This document shows, piece by piece, positions 8,134-17,551 of a stretch of 64,000 nt of DNA. The notes below the pieces were generated by a model. The model did not search any database and was not told the origin of the DNA. It worked only from the letters and a program-made list of their open reading frames with translations. Both the position numbers and the translations under genes were made by a program. The stretch's first letter is position 1, and every line of letters starts with the position of its first letter. The DNA lies in the NCBI RefSeq assembly GCF_007859865.1, contig NZ_SJPI01000001.1, forward strand, positions 3,481,241 through 3,545,240, read 5' to 3'. This DNA is from Rubripirellula amarantea (GTDB lineage Bacteria; Planctomycetota; Planctomycetia; Pirellulales; Pirellulaceae).

Positions 8134-9204
8134 CTAGCCAAGATTGCGACGCGTCGTGACCGCGTCGGCAAGGTCTTGCAGAATGGCGACCGTTTCATCC
8201 CAACCGATGCATGCATCGGTGATGCTCTTGCCTCGAACCAATTCGCCCGCGCCGAGATCTTGTCGCCCTTCGACAAGGTTACTTTCGACCATCACGCCCA
8301 TGATGCGAGTGTCACCTTCAGCAACTTGGCTGCAGATGTCTCGACACACGTAACGCTGACGCGTGTGCTTCTTGCGACTGTTGGCGTGAGACGTGTCGAT
8401 CATGATGCGAGGTCGCAGACTCGCTTTTTCCAACAACTCAGATGCAGCGTCAATACTGGCGGCGTCGTAGTTCGTATGCGTGCCACCTCGCATGATCACA
8501 TGGCAATCGCTGTTGCCCAGCGTTGCAAAAATCGCAGAGGTGCCCTCTTTGGTGACCGATAGAAAGTGGTGAGGATTTTGAGCTGAACAAATCGCATCGA
8601 CAGCAATTTGGACGTTTCCGCTAGTGCCATTCTTGAATCCGACCGGGCATGACAAGCCCGATGCCAACTCGCGGTGTCCTTGGCTCTCGGTGGTGCGTGC
8701 CCCGATCGCTCCCCAACCGACCAAATCGGCAATGTACTGCGGACTGATGAGATCCAGGAATTCCGTGCCTGCTGGCAAACCCATCGCACTGATGTCTCGC
8801 AATAGTCCTCGAGCGGTATGAAGTCCCTGGTTGATTTCAAAGCTATCATCGAGGTTCGGGTCGTTGATCAGGCCTTTCCAACCCACGGTGGTTCGAGGTT
8901 TCTCGAAGTAAACCCGCATCACGATTAGCAGTTCGCCTTCGTGCTTTTGTTGCTCGGTGACCAACAGCTTTGCGTAATCTAACGCCGCTTCGGGGTCGTG
9001 GATGGAACATGGTCCAACGACGACGACCAACCGATCGTCTTCTTCACGAAGGATTTTTTGGATCCCAGTTCGACCACGAACGACGGTTTCGGCAATCGCC
9101 GGTGTGACGGGGATTTCGGCCATCAATTCGCTCGGCGGCACCAGGGCCTTCATAGCGCGGATGCGGAGGTCGTCGGTGGAGTTCTCTGGGCGGGGGCCAG
9201 TCAT
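8134..9204 (-). CDS. aroG: 3-deoxy-7-phosphoheptulonate (DAHP) synthase, type I
   Basis: This enzyme joins phosphoenolpyruvate and erythrose 4-phosphate in the first step of the shikimate pathway to aromatic amino acids. The protein aligns throughout with the E. coli AroF/G/H type: DDLRIRAMKALVPP at the N-terminus, GPCSIHDP, the KPRTTVGWKGLINDP active-site segment, GARTTESQGHRELASGLSCP, and a metal-binding IDTSHANS region. The open frame extends to 9288, but the ATG at 9204 (MTGPRPENSTDDLRI) gives 356 residues, the usual length, and the extra 28 residues have no counterpart in the family. The gene is monocistronic by position. Which aromatic amino acid inhibits it cannot be decided by eye; the symbol is given by resemblance to AroG. 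Confidence 0.93.
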   Translation of the reverse strand: MTGPRPENSTDDLRIRAMKALVPPSELMAEIPVTPAIAETVVRGRTGIQKILREEDDRLVVVVGPCSIHDPEAALDYAKLLVTEQQKHEGELLIVMRVYFEKPRTTVGWKGLINDPNLDDSFEINQGLHTARGLLRDISAMGLPAGTEFLDLISPQYIADLVGWGAIGARTTESQGHRELASGLSCPVGFKNGTSGNVQIAVDAICSAQNPHHFLSVTKEGTSAIFATLGNSDCHVIMRGGTHTNYDAASIDAASELLEKASLRPRIMIDTSHANSRKKHTRQRYVCRDICSQVAEGDTRIMGVMVESNLVEGRQDLGAGELVRGKSITDACIGWDETVAILQDLADAVTTRRNLG

Positions 9205-9418
9205 GAAATTGTTCGTGTCAGATGGATCGTGCAAGGGGCAACAAGATATTTCTTTCCCCGAATATCGTTGATCAACCGTGAATAGCAACTAGGCAGGCCA
9301 AGCGGACCAAGGTTTGGTGGTACTTTTTTGAGGCGATAGAGGCATACGATTGGCAAATCCCTTATTCTAAGAAGAGTCGCCTTCTCATCTTCATTCTTTC
9401 GATTCGGTGGATTTTATT

Positions 9419-10921
9419 ATGTCTGCAGTCGCCAATTCACCCCTGTTTGATTCCGTTCAATCGTTCTTAAGTTCGCCCAAACAGCTCTTGATCGACGGCC
9501 GCTGGGTTAGCGCAAAGAGCGGTAAGAACTTCGACGTGTTTGATCCCGCTACCGACGAAGTGGTTGCTCAGGTAGCCGAAGGTGACGCGGCCGACATCGA
9601 TTTGGCGGTCACGGCAGCACGGAAGGCGTTCGATTCAGGTCCCTGGTCCAAAATGACACCTTCCCAGCGGGGCCAGTTGATTTGGAAGGTCGGCGAATTA
9701 ATTGAACAAAACGCGGATGAACTGGCTCAGCTTGAAACTCTTGACAACGGCAAGCCCTTCAATGTTGCCAAGGCCGCTGATGTCGCTCTCGCCGCGGACA
9801 TGTTCCGCTACATGGCCGGTTGGGCAACGAAGATCGAAGGCGACACGCTTTCACTTGGCGTTCCCTACGCACCCGACGCTGATTTCCATGCGTTCACTAT
9901 GCGAGAGCCAATTGGCGTTGTCGGCCAAATCATTCCGTGGAACTTTCCGCTGTTGATGGCGGCTTGGAAACTTGCTCCCGCGCTGGCAACTGGCTGCACG
10001 GTTGTTTTGAAACCAGCCGAGCAAACTCCATTGTCGGCCCTTCGGCTTGGTGAGTTGCTATTGGAAGCCGGCATCCCTGCTGGCGTGGTTAACATTGTTC
10101 CTGGGTTTGGTGAAACCGCGGGGGCGGCGATTGCTTCGCACGATTTGATTGACAAGGTCGCCTTCACCGGTTCGACCGAGGTTGGCAAGATCATCATCAA
10201 GGCCGCTGCGGGTAACCTGAAAAAGGTAACCTTGGAACTCGGCGGTAAGAGTCCAAATGTGATTTACGATGACGCTGATATCGACATGGCGATTGCGGGG
10301 GCGGCAGACGCGATCTTCTTTAATCAAGGTCAAGTCTGCTCGGCTGGTTCGCGACTTTACGTTCAGAAAGGAATTTATGACGAGGTGGTCGCTGGCGTCA
10401 GTGAGATCGCGAACAATCTAAAAGTCGGCAGTGGTTTTGATCCCGCGACGCAAATGGGACCTTTGGTTTCCCGCGAGCAACATGAGCGTGTCAGTGGTTA
10501 TCTGCGAGCTGGACTTGCCGAAGGTGCTCAGGCCTCAGCCGGTGGTGCACCGCTAGATCGACCCGGTTATTTTGTGCAGCCTACCGTGCTGAAGGACGCC
10601 TCGGTTGATATGTCGGTGGTTCGCGAAGAGATCTTCGGACCGGTTGTCGCCGCGATGCCATTTAGTGACGACGGTGATTTGGTTTCCCAAGCTAACGATT
10701 CGGCCTACGGTTTAGCGTCAGGGATTTGGACGAAAGATATCTCCAAGGCTCACCGATTCGCCAAGGCCGTCAAAGCGGGAACCGTTTGGATCAATTGCTA
10801 TAACATCTTCGACGCATCGCTGCCGTTCGGTGGCTACAAGCAATCGGGATGGGGCCGCGAGATGGGGCACGCAGCACTCGAAAACTACCTGCAAACGAAA
10901 TCCGTCGTCATCAAGTTGTGA
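9419..10921 (+). CDS. NAD(P)-dependent aldehyde dehydrogenase
   Basis: The protein is an ALDH-superfamily enzyme of normal length (500 residues from the ATG at 9419; an in-frame GTG at 9407 would add four). The catalytic cysteine is Cys307 in GQVCSAGSR, and the general base is Glu273 in LELGGKSPN. Other family blocks are visible: IIPWNFPLLM, FTGSTEVGK, EEIFGPVV and PFGGYKQSGWGREMG near the end. The closing INCYNIFDASLPFGG resembles the class of retinal/phenylacetaldehyde/betaine-aldehyde dehydrogenases. No signal peptide is present, so it is cytoplasmic. It lies next to the DAHP synthase gene (divergent) and ends 43 bases before the convergent GH16 gene. Its substrate is unknown; lactaldehyde from the nearby aldolase is one option but is not shown by the sequence. 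Confidence 0.92.
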   Translation: MSAVANSPLFDSVQSFLSSPKQLLIDGRWVSAKSGKNFDVFDPATDEVVAQVAEGDAADIDLAVTAARKAFDSGPWSKMTPSQRGQLIWKVGELIEQNADELAQLETLDNGKPFNVAKAADVALAADMFRYMAGWATKIEGDTLSLGVPYAPDADFHAFTMREPIGVVGQIIPWNFPLLMAAWKLAPALATGCTVVLKPAEQTPLSALRLGELLLEAGIPAGVVNIVPGFGETAGAAIASHDLIDKVAFTGSTEVGKIIIKAAAGNLKKVTLELGGKSPNVIYDDADIDMAIAGAADAIFFNQGQVCSAGSRLYVQKGIYDEVVAGVSEIANNLKVGSGFDPATQMGPLVSREQHERVSGYLRAGLAEGAQASAGGAPLDRPGYFVQPTVLKDASVDMSVVREEIFGPVVAAMPFSDDGDLVSQANDSAYGLASGIWTKDISKAHRFAKAVKAGTVWINCYNIFDASLPFGGYKQSGWGREMGHAALENYLQTKSVVIKL

Positions 10922-10964
10922 TTGAGTCATGGGCCGACAAGCAATCTGGTCATCGCGTTAGCGA

Positions 10965-11807
10965 TTATTGATACACGCGAACGTAGTCGATCAAGAACGC
11001 TTGCGGAAACGTCGTGGACGCGTCGGGATTGCCGACGAAGTGGCCGCCCACCGAAAGGTTCAACAGCAGGTGGAAACGCTGGTCAAACGGAGCCGGGAAT
11101 TCGCCACCATCGGATTCCCACTGCGTTTGCGTTTGAACCGCTTTTCCGTCAACGAGCCAGGTGATTTTTCCTTCTTGCCAATCCACCGCAAAGGTGTGAA
11201 AGTCGTCCGCGAACGTACCCTCGGCTAGCTGATACGGGGCGCCGGTGTATTTGTTCTTGGGCCATGGTGCACCGTAATGCAAAGTGCCAATCACTTCGTT
11301 CGGTGTTTGGCCGCGGTACTCCATGATGTCGATTTCACCACTCGACGCCCATGAACCATACGCGTCATCGGTGGGCAACATCCAAATTGCGGGCCAAATG
11401 CCCTGTCCAACAGGCATTTTGGCGCGGACTTCGATGCGTCCGTATTTCCACTCACCGCGATTCTTCGTTCGCAACCGGCCTGACGAGTACTCTCGTTGCG
11501 TTCCGTTAACGTTTGCATTGTCGCGGTGAGCTTCAATGACGAGCGATCCCCCTTCGACTCGTACGTTTTCACGACGATCCGTGTATATCTGCAACTCCTC
11601 ATTGCCGCCGCCAAACGCGTTGACCTCGATGCCCCACTTTGAATAGTCAAGCGAATCGCCATCGAATTCGTCACTCCACACAAGCGTCATGCTCTTGAGT
11701 TCACGAACGTCGGTGTCAGCCACTGCTTCTTGACTGCGGACATGCGAAGCGGAAAGCAGGGTCGCGATCGCCATCGTGCTAAGGATTCGGTGCATGGATG
11801 AAATCAT
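10965..11807 (-). CDS. Secreted laminarinase-type glycoside hydrolase family 16
   Basis: The classic GH16 beta-1,3-glucanase signature is present as GEIDIMEYRG near residue 158, preceded by GIWPAIWMLP and followed by LHYGAPW. LVWSDEFDGDSLDYSKW at the N-terminus and FLIDYVRVYQ at the C-terminus mark the complete sandwich domain. A signal peptide (HRILSTMAIATLLSASHV) precedes it. The ATG at 11807 has AGGA eight bases upstream and is preferred over the frame opening at 11852. The gene is the last of a minus-strand operon (symporter, GH94-like enzyme, GH16), starting about 48 bases after the GH94-like gene. Outside the cell it would cut beta-1,3-glucan such as algal laminarin into oligosaccharides for the symporter. 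Compared with the other GH16 in the window, this one is closer to laminarinases and lacks the EF-hand. Confidence 0.92.
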   Translation of the reverse strand: MISSMHRILSTMAIATLLSASHVRSQEAVADTDVRELKSMTLVWSDEFDGDSLDYSKWGIEVNAFGGGNEELQIYTDRRENVRVEGGSLVIEAHRDNANVNGTQREYSSGRLRTKNRGEWKYGRIEVRAKMPVGQGIWPAIWMLPTDDAYGSWASSGEIDIMEYRGQTPNEVIGTLHYGAPWPKNKYTGAPYQLAEGTFADDFHTFAVDWQEGKITWLVDGKAVQTQTQWESDGGEFPAPFDQRFHLLLNLSVGGHFVGNPDASTTFPQAFLIDYVRVYQ

Positions 11808-11855
11808 GGGAATTGTCCTGAGATTGCGAGAGAGAACCATTGCAGGAGACAACGC

Positions 11856-14800
11856 TCAACGATTGGCGGTGTCGAAAGGGAATTGAATTTTGATGCTCGA
11901 GATTTCTCCGTCGCGACTAAACAGTGAGCGACTTTCTTCGCTTGTTAGCAGCAAGTCGTCGCGTACCACTGTCGATTGGTCTTTGCGATCAACCGATATT
12001 CGTTGGCTGCTGTGACGTTCATACAGAATCGGTACTTGGCATAGCGTGAACGCGAAGCAACCCGCAGGTACCTTTAGAGATCGCCGTTGGTGGTTGACGT
12101 CGAAGTATTCCAGCGAGGCATCGGCTTCGAGCAGTTCTGATGTTTCAAAGAAAGCGAGATCAAAGCGGACCTGACCGTCAGAAAGTCGAATGCCAATTTC
12201 GTCCCAGCGAGAAAGAATATCTTCCTTGACTTGACCAGTCATGCCGGGTTGTTGAACGCCAGCACCGCTGGGCGTATGAGAGTACGGGTCAGACGGAAAT
12301 GCGCCGTATTGCAGCGGGGTTTTCGTGGTGCCAATGCCGTTTCGTACGTCTTGGTAATGTTCGTGCAATCTTTGAATGACTTGTCGATCGGACTGGCTTT
12401 GGGCAACTAAACACTGTTCCATCACGGCTAGCGATAGTTTTGACACCATGTGCCAATAGATTGACCCTAACCCTTCGTATCCGAAGAATGTTCCCGATCT
12501 GCCGGTGAAGTGTTGATGACCAAACGTCTCTTCAAACAATTGGCATAGTTGCCTTCGTTCTTGAGCAACGGCGTCGCTGAACCGTTCGTCGTCGCTCAAC
12601 GCATCCAGTGCGGCTTTGAAGTCAGAGACGTTGCGAAGGTTGCCATTGAAGTGAACGTTTCCTCGCAAGTCCTTGCGAACAACGGAGGTGTGAGATTGAT
12701 CGACCAGCATGGTTAGCAGGCGAGATCGAGCAACGGCGGCCGCTGGGACGATGTTCTTTTCCATGAACCGCGGCAGCTCTCGGTCGGGGTACAGCATGTA
12801 GCTATGCTGGTCCTCGCGGTACATGCGGCTGTTTCGCAGAGCATCGAGCACTTCCAGGGCTTCCTGGGGCTTAAGCAGTCCGCTGGACAGTACGGCAACT
12901 TGCCCTTCCAGCATTTCGTACATGTGAGTCACATTCGCCGACTCGTCTTCGATGTCAAGCAAATTGTAGGAATGATACAGTCCGTCGTCGCGACGATTCG
13001 CCCGGATCGTGTGGTCAACCATTTTCCGCGCCGCGACGAAGTGATCGACTAACGATGAGAGCGAAAGCGACTCTCGTTGTCCGCACAATCCATGTTCGTA
13101 AAGATCGTTTCGGTAGTCTGAACCGGCAGTTGCTAGTTGATCCAAAATGACCTTGCGAGTCCGAGCATCGAGCAATTCGCCGGTATCGCTATCGAATGAG
13201 CTGGCATGGCGGATCAGGATTTGTTGCACTCTTTGTATCAGTTGCCAAACTTCACGTGAGATCAAGACTTCGCTGGGAAGAGAGGCTTCGTTGCTTGAGA
13301 ACCAGTCAATTAAAAACGTGAGGTATCGACGAAGGTAACAGACCGTGACCATGGACAACCCACGTCCCACAAGTGCGTTGTTCGCGTCGTTCCATTCAGG
13401 ACGTTGGGTGTTGAGCCAGATTCCACCACCGGGAACGAAGTTGGTGAGTTTTGCCAGCGCAGGGACAATCAGTTTTTCGGTCAAGCTGACGCGATAGGGT
13501 TCATCATTTTCATTCCACAAAAGCTTGCCATCGCTGCCAACCGATTCAACGCGTCGTGCGATCACTTCGGCGAGCCTATCATCGAAGTCGATCGTGACTT
13601 GAGGGTTCAAACAAATTTGTTTGTGCGAACGAATGCGATACGGCACGTTTGCGTAAGTGCAAGTGTCCTGGGACAAGCACTCGTTTAGTCGATCCGGAGT
13701 GATTAAGCGGCCCCACTGCAAAAGCTTTTGGAAGTAAATGATTTGATGATCGCCCCAATAACCAATGTTCGACCAAGGGTCGTCGGCATCAGGGACTTCC
13801 CATTCGAATCCGTTCTTCGTTATTCGGTAAGGGTTGTGCCCATCCGCTGTTGAAGCGCCGGCGAACCGAAAGACCATGTTGGCAAGGTAGTTGGGGAACG
13901 CAATCGACAACGCTTCCCAATTTTGAAAGATGTCGCGCCAATTTCCTTCATAGCTGAGGTTCGGTTCGCCATCTTCGGTCCACACATCGATCGAAAACTC
14001 ATTCCACGGCCGCGTGGGGTCACCGTGCCGCCGGCTAAAGCAAAGCGGTAGGTATTCAGATGCCAATCGCACCAAGTTCGAGTCGGCCGATTGAGCAACG
14101 CGAGCTTGTAAGTCAGCCATCGAAAGCGTTTCGGGCAGGGAGTCCAGGAATGCTTTGCATCCGCTCGCCACTGAGCGATTGGCCTGTCGCACGTGGTGTC
14201 GGAAGTCATCGGCTTTGACTTCGTATCCGTTAGCGGGAAGTCCGCCTCGCATCACATTGAAAAGCACATTGGACTTATGACGCTCAGTTCGCATTCGATC
14301 GGCGCCCATCTGAACGCCGTCTGCGGAGGAAAGGATTTGCAGCAATCGTTCTTCGTTGGCTTCTTCATCTTGAGCCAGTTTGGCGTTGACGTCCGAGCAA
14401 GTTGTCAAAAACTCGTCGAGTTCGACAACATCACTGTGGTCGTAGTTGACATCGGCAACGGTCGTCCATCGCAGCGGCTCGCCGGGGCAAAGCTCGACTT
14501 GACGCGATGCAAAGTAGGCACCACGCCGACCTCGGACGTCGTGTTGCTCAACGGGTGCCGCCCCACGTCGGATGTTTTCCAGTGATTCACTGCTGAGTGA
14601 AACTGTTGGATGTGGCAACCCATGCTGCCAGGCCACCGTCGTTCGCAGGCCCTCATTGGGTTCGGCTCGATCAGTGGGAATCGAACTGAGGTAATACAAC
14701 CCGATGCCTGATCCGCCGAGCAGTTCGTTCTTTTTGTAAGCGTCTCCCAGATTGCTGAACCGGAGTTGAAAATCTTTGCCAAGACCAGGCGGCAATAGGT

Positions 14801-15677
14801 TTTCGAGTCCATCGGTGAGGTCAATTGTGCGCGGAGCATCTCGCAGATTGACTAATTCGCAGCGACGAATGAATCCGAATCGGTGGCCGGTGGACCAAGT
14901 GTACGAGAACGAAAGTCCTAGGTCGTGATGCACCTCTTCAAAACGAAGGCGATTGCCAAAGGCATTCTTGTACAGATTTCTCGAACGACTTTGGTCACGA
15001 ATGGGAGCGGCTGAGAATGGTTCCCACAACTCGGTTTGACCATCGGGGCGAGCCACACGCACAATCGTTTTCGGGCCCGTGCGTCCAGCATGGTCTTGGA
15101 TTTTATCCGACGAGTAATAGGGGAATAGAGCCGATTCCGCGTTCCGTCGACCTGCGGACAAGGCACCGCTGCTAGAGATGAACATCCAATGGTCGCTTGA
15201 GCTGACCACGCTAACGAAGAAGTCTCGCATGCGATGAACGTTGCCGATCTTGTACCAGCATTGTCCGTCGGCGGTCACGTATTGCCCCTGAATACCGTTG
15301 TCCTGAACACCGTTGTCTTGAGCGCGGTTGCCTTGAGCGCGGTTGCCTTGAGCGCGGTTGCCTTGAGCGCGGTTGCCTTGAGCGCTGATGTCCTGTGAAG
15401 GTTTGTTCCCTACATCGTTGCCAGTTCCGGTGTTGGCGCACTCGCCGTTGATTGATGCATCAACGTCTGCGGAATGAGTCTCTGGACCTAGCGATCCGAT
15501 CGCCTCGGGCGAAGACACTGGACCGGCCGGGTTGGACGATGTTTGATCGGACGTTTGATTGGACGAAGGTTGATCGAACGAGGGAGGTTGCGAATCGGTA
15601 CTCAAGGAACTGCTACTCATAGCATCGAGGCGAGAAATGAAGGGAACGAGAGGTGTCAGGCTTAGGTTTCCGGCCAA
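11856..15677 (-). CDS. Very large GH94-like glycoside phosphorylase/hydrolase with repetitive N-terminus
   Basis: The 1273-residue frame has a domain beginning near residue 145 (FFVSVVSSSDHWMFISSSGALSAGR) and extending to the end. The middle contains EWNDANNALVG near residue 763. This resembles the DWND segment that carries the general acid in GH94 and related clan GH-Q phosphorylases. TPSGAGVQQPGMTGQVKEDI follows near the C-terminus. I therefore read it as an (alpha/alpha)6-barrel phosphorylase or hydrolase acting on beta-glucosides, possibly one of the beta-1,3-glucan phosphorylase families; the exact family is uncertain. No signal peptide is seen, so cytoplasmic. The first 140 residues are Ser/Gln/Asn-rich with AQGNR repeats. 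The frame opens at a TTG overlapping the symporter gene by 16 bases; an ATG at 15620 is the more natural start (1254 residues). Together with the symporter and GH16 it forms one operon. Confidence 0.7.
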   Translation of the reverse strand: MAGNLSLTPLVPFISRLDAMSSSSLSTDSQPPSFDQPSSNQTSDQTSSNPAGPVSSPEAIGSLGPETHSADVDASINGECANTGTGNDVGNKPSQDISAQGNRAQGNRAQGNRAQGNRAQDNGVQDNGIQGQYVTADGQCWYKIGNVHRMRDFFVSVVSSSDHWMFISSSGALSAGRRNAESALFPYYSSDKIQDHAGRTGPKTIVRVARPDGQTELWEPFSAAPIRDQSRSRNLYKNAFGNRLRFEEVHHDLGLSFSYTWSTGHRFGFIRRCELVNLRDAPRTIDLTDGLENLLPPGLGKDFQLRFSNLGDAYKKNELLGGSGIGLYYLSSIPTDRAEPNEGLRTTVAWQHGLPHPTVSLSSESLENIRRGAAPVEQHDVRGRRGAYFASRQVELCPGEPLRWTTVADVNYDHSDVVELDEFLTTCSDVNAKLAQDEEANEERLLQILSSADGVQMGADRMRTERHKSNVLFNVMRGGLPANGYEVKADDFRHHVRQANRSVASGCKAFLDSLPETLSMADLQARVAQSADSNLVRLASEYLPLCFSRRHGDPTRPWNEFSIDVWTEDGEPNLSYEGNWRDIFQNWEALSIAFPNYLANMVFRFAGASTADGHNPYRITKNGFEWEVPDADDPWSNIGYWGDHQIIYFQKLLQWGRLITPDRLNECLSQDTCTYANVPYRIRSHKQICLNPQVTIDFDDRLAEVIARRVESVGSDGKLLWNENDEPYRVSLTEKLIVPALAKLTNFVPGGGIWLNTQRPEWNDANNALVGRGLSMVTVCYLRRYLTFLIDWFSSNEASLPSEVLISREVWQLIQRVQQILIRHASSFDSDTGELLDARTRKVILDQLATAGSDYRNDLYEHGLCGQRESLSLSSLVDHFVAARKMVDHTIRANRRDDGLYHSYNLLDIEDESANVTHMYEMLEGQVAVLSSGLLKPQEALEVLDALRNSRMYREDQHSYMLYPDRELPRFMEKNIVPAAAVARSRLLTMLVDQSHTSVVRKDLRGNVHFNGNLRNVSDFKAALDALSDDERFSDAVAQERRQLCQLFEETFGHQHFTGRSGTFFGYEGLGSIYWHMVSKLSLAVMEQCLVAQSQSDRQVIQRLHEHYQDVRNGIGTTKTPLQYGAFPSDPYSHTPSGAGVQQPGMTGQVKEDILSRWDEIGIRLSDGQVRFDLAFFETSELLEADASLEYFDVNHQRRSLKVPAGCFAFTLCQVPILYERHSSQRISVDRKDQSTVVRDDLLLTSEESRSLFSRDGEISSIKIQFPFDTANR
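15291..15395 (-). repeat. 15-bp in-frame tandem repeat (AQGNR)
   Basis: Four identical 15-base units (agcgcggttgccttg on the plus strand) run from 15321 to 15380, with diverged units on both sides, giving about seven units in all. They encode AQGNR x4 then AQDNG, VQDNG and IQG in the N-terminal low-complexity stretch of the GH94-like enzyme. Gain or loss of units keeps the reading frame. Confidence 0.9.
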
Positions 15678-17356
15678 TCGCTTTGTTTGCGACTTTGCAG
15701 GTCAGCCTCAATTTGTTGTTCGAGTTGTCGGCTGATGTTGTAAAGAAGCAGGCAACCGGCAGCCGTCAAAAGGAATGCCGCGGGAATTACGCTCATCATC
15801 ATTCGCAAACCCGACATGGTGACATCCGATTGCGCTTGGTCCACGCCCTCAATGGGTTGAGAGTAGTTGTAGAAATCCAAGGCGAAGCCTGTCATCGCAG
15901 CGCCAACGGCGCATCCCATCTTTTGTGAGAACGTGGCTGCGGCAAAGACAAGGCCCGTAGCCCGACGCTGACTCCGCCATTCCGAGTAGTCAGCCGTGTC
16001 GGCATACATCGCCCACAACAACACGGGCACCGGGCCTCCGATAAATGAGGCCACGATGTGGATAGCAAACATCAAACTGATCTGGTCAGGGCCAAGAAAG
16101 ATGAAGGATGCGTACAGGACCGCCACGCTGAAATTCGTGCCGATCATCAAGTTCTTCTTGCCGAAGATGCGGGTCAACGGTTTGGTCAACAACATGCCCG
16201 CGATGGCTGCGAAGCTACCCGATACCCAAAACGGAGGTGCCAGATCGGCGTCACCGCAGTAGTATTTGAAGTAATACAAAACGGCACCGCCGCGAATGAA
16301 CAGGCCGGTTAGCTGGAACAAGCCAAAGCCAAACAAAACCAACCAAGGTCGATTGGAAATCAAGTCGTTGAAGTCGGATTCAAGCGTGGATGGCCCCGAC
16401 ACGTCCGCGAATCGCTTCTTCGCTACGCCACGGACTACCATCGAAACGGCGCTGCCGATTAAGTAGGCCGCTAAGATTGGCAACAAGGTTGCCGTGGCCA
16501 TTCCCGTCGTTAGGCACGCCAGCAGCGTCAAGCCTAGCAGCAAGACTTGGTGGACTCGCAAGCTCGTCAATGCGAAACGCAAATCGGCGCGGAATGTCGA
16601 CTCCGATGCAACGGACGGTTCAACTCGTTCTTTAGTTGTGGCGAAGGTGATCAAGAAAAGGATCACCGCCGCGACCGAGTAGACCACCATCGTCCAGAAG
16701 AAACCGCTTTGTTCGTCCACCACGATGTCTTTCGCTACTCCATCGACGATCGTAGTTTCTGTTCCCCCAAAAAAACCAACCATGCCAAGGGTGCAGTACT
16801 GAACCACGATCCCGCCGCAAAAGGCAGCGACAAAGCGATAGGTCGACACGCTAGTGCGTTCAATCGAGTTCGGTGTGATCACGCCCATCAACGCGCCGTA
16901 CGGAATGTTGATTGCCGTGTAGGCCATCATCACCAGCGTGTAGGTGATGTACGCGTAGATCAGCTTTCCCGTTGGTCCGACATCTGGCGTGTAGAACGTT
17001 AGGATGCCGGTGATGGCAAACGGAACGGACATCCAAACCAAGTACGGACGGAATCGACCCCAGCTCGTGCGGGTCCGATCGGCAAGGTAGCCTACCATCG
17101 GGTCGTTGATGGCGTCCCAGATTCGGGTCACCAGCATCAAGGTGCCCGCTGACTTGGCCGTCAGGCCGAACACGTCCGTGTAGAAGTACATCAAGAAAGA
17201 CTCGAACGTCTTCCAAAATAGGTTCGAAGCAGTGTCGCCAAGTCCGTAACCCACTTTTTCCGTCACACCGAGCTTTTGCGAGCTGGGTCCCGCGGGAGCC
17301 AGGTCAGCCGCGGGGGTCGGAGCAGCCAGGGGCGCCGGGTCAGTCGTCTTTTCCAT
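15662..17356 (-). CDS. GPH-family sugar:cation symporter (MFS superfamily)
   Basis: The protein (564 residues) is a glycoside-pentoside-hexuronide:cation symporter: EKVGYGLGDTASNLFWKTFE is the family opening, followed by the loop DPMVGYLADRTRTSWGRFRPY and about twelve hydrophobic segments. The N-terminal 30 residues are Ala/Pro-rich and probably cytoplasmic. A large extra loop (about residues 260-330) and acidic patches lie in the middle. It would bring mono- or oligosaccharides released by the secreted GH16 across the inner membrane together with Na+ or H+. It is the first gene of the minus-strand operon. Its ATG at 17356 is followed by the GH94-like gene, which overlaps its 3' end. A promoter and LacI-type operator lie about 130-170 bases upstream. 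The transported sugar is inferred from the context. Confidence 0.9.
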   Translation of the reverse strand: MEKTTDPAPLAAPTPAADLAPAGPSSQKLGVTEKVGYGLGDTASNLFWKTFESFLMYFYTDVFGLTAKSAGTLMLVTRIWDAINDPMVGYLADRTRTSWGRFRPYLVWMSVPFAITGILTFYTPDVGPTGKLIYAYITYTLVMMAYTAINIPYGALMGVITPNSIERTSVSTYRFVAAFCGGIVVQYCTLGMVGFFGGTETTIVDGVAKDIVVDEQSGFFWTMVVYSVAAVILFLITFATTKERVEPSVASESTFRADLRFALTSLRVHQVLLLGLTLLACLTTGMATATLLPILAAYLIGSAVSMVVRGVAKKRFADVSGPSTLESDFNDLISNRPWLVLFGFGLFQLTGLFIRGGAVLYYFKYYCGDADLAPPFWVSGSFAAIAGMLLTKPLTRIFGKKNLMIGTNFSVAVLYASFIFLGPDQISLMFAIHIVASFIGGPVPVLLWAMYADTADYSEWRSQRRATGLVFAAATFSQKMGCAVGAAMTGFALDFYNYSQPIEGVDQAQSDVTMSGLRMMMSVIPAAFLLTAAGCLLLYNISRQLEQQIEADLQSRKQSDWPET

Positions 17357-17395
17357 GCTTCAGGTCCAGTGCCCGGGAAAGTGCCAGAAAGTGAG

Positions 17396-17440
17396 ATGAG
17401 TTGCATCGCGATGAGATGCATCGCGATGAGTTGCATCGCA
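17396..17440. repeat. 15-bp tandem repeat in symporter leader
   Basis: Three units of atgagttgcatcgcg (the second with a in place of t) occupy the 5' leader of the symporter gene, between its promoter and start codon. They are rich in short palindromes (gatgcatc, tcgcga). No function can be assigned. Confidence 0.8.
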
Positions 17441-17486
17441 CTGGCGCGAGAACGCACCCTCATATGAATCCAAACGGAACCGCTAC

Positions 17487-17525
17487 GCAACCGGTTTCAT
17501 AGGATTTGATGCGTCTTGCCTGCAA
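17487..17525 (-). promoter_or_regulatory. Promoter and LacI operator of the symporter/GH operon
   Basis: On the minus strand TTGCAG (17525-17520) and CTATGA (17502-17497) are separated by 17 bases and could be -35 and -10 boxes. The operator-like sequence GCAACCGGTTTCAT (17487-17500) covers the -10 box, so a bound LacI protein would block RNA polymerase. The -10 box is a poor match, so the exact promoter is uncertain; the operator match to the other sites is better. Confidence 0.55.
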
Positions 17526-17551
17526 AGAAGCTTAATTGCGGAATAGTTTCC

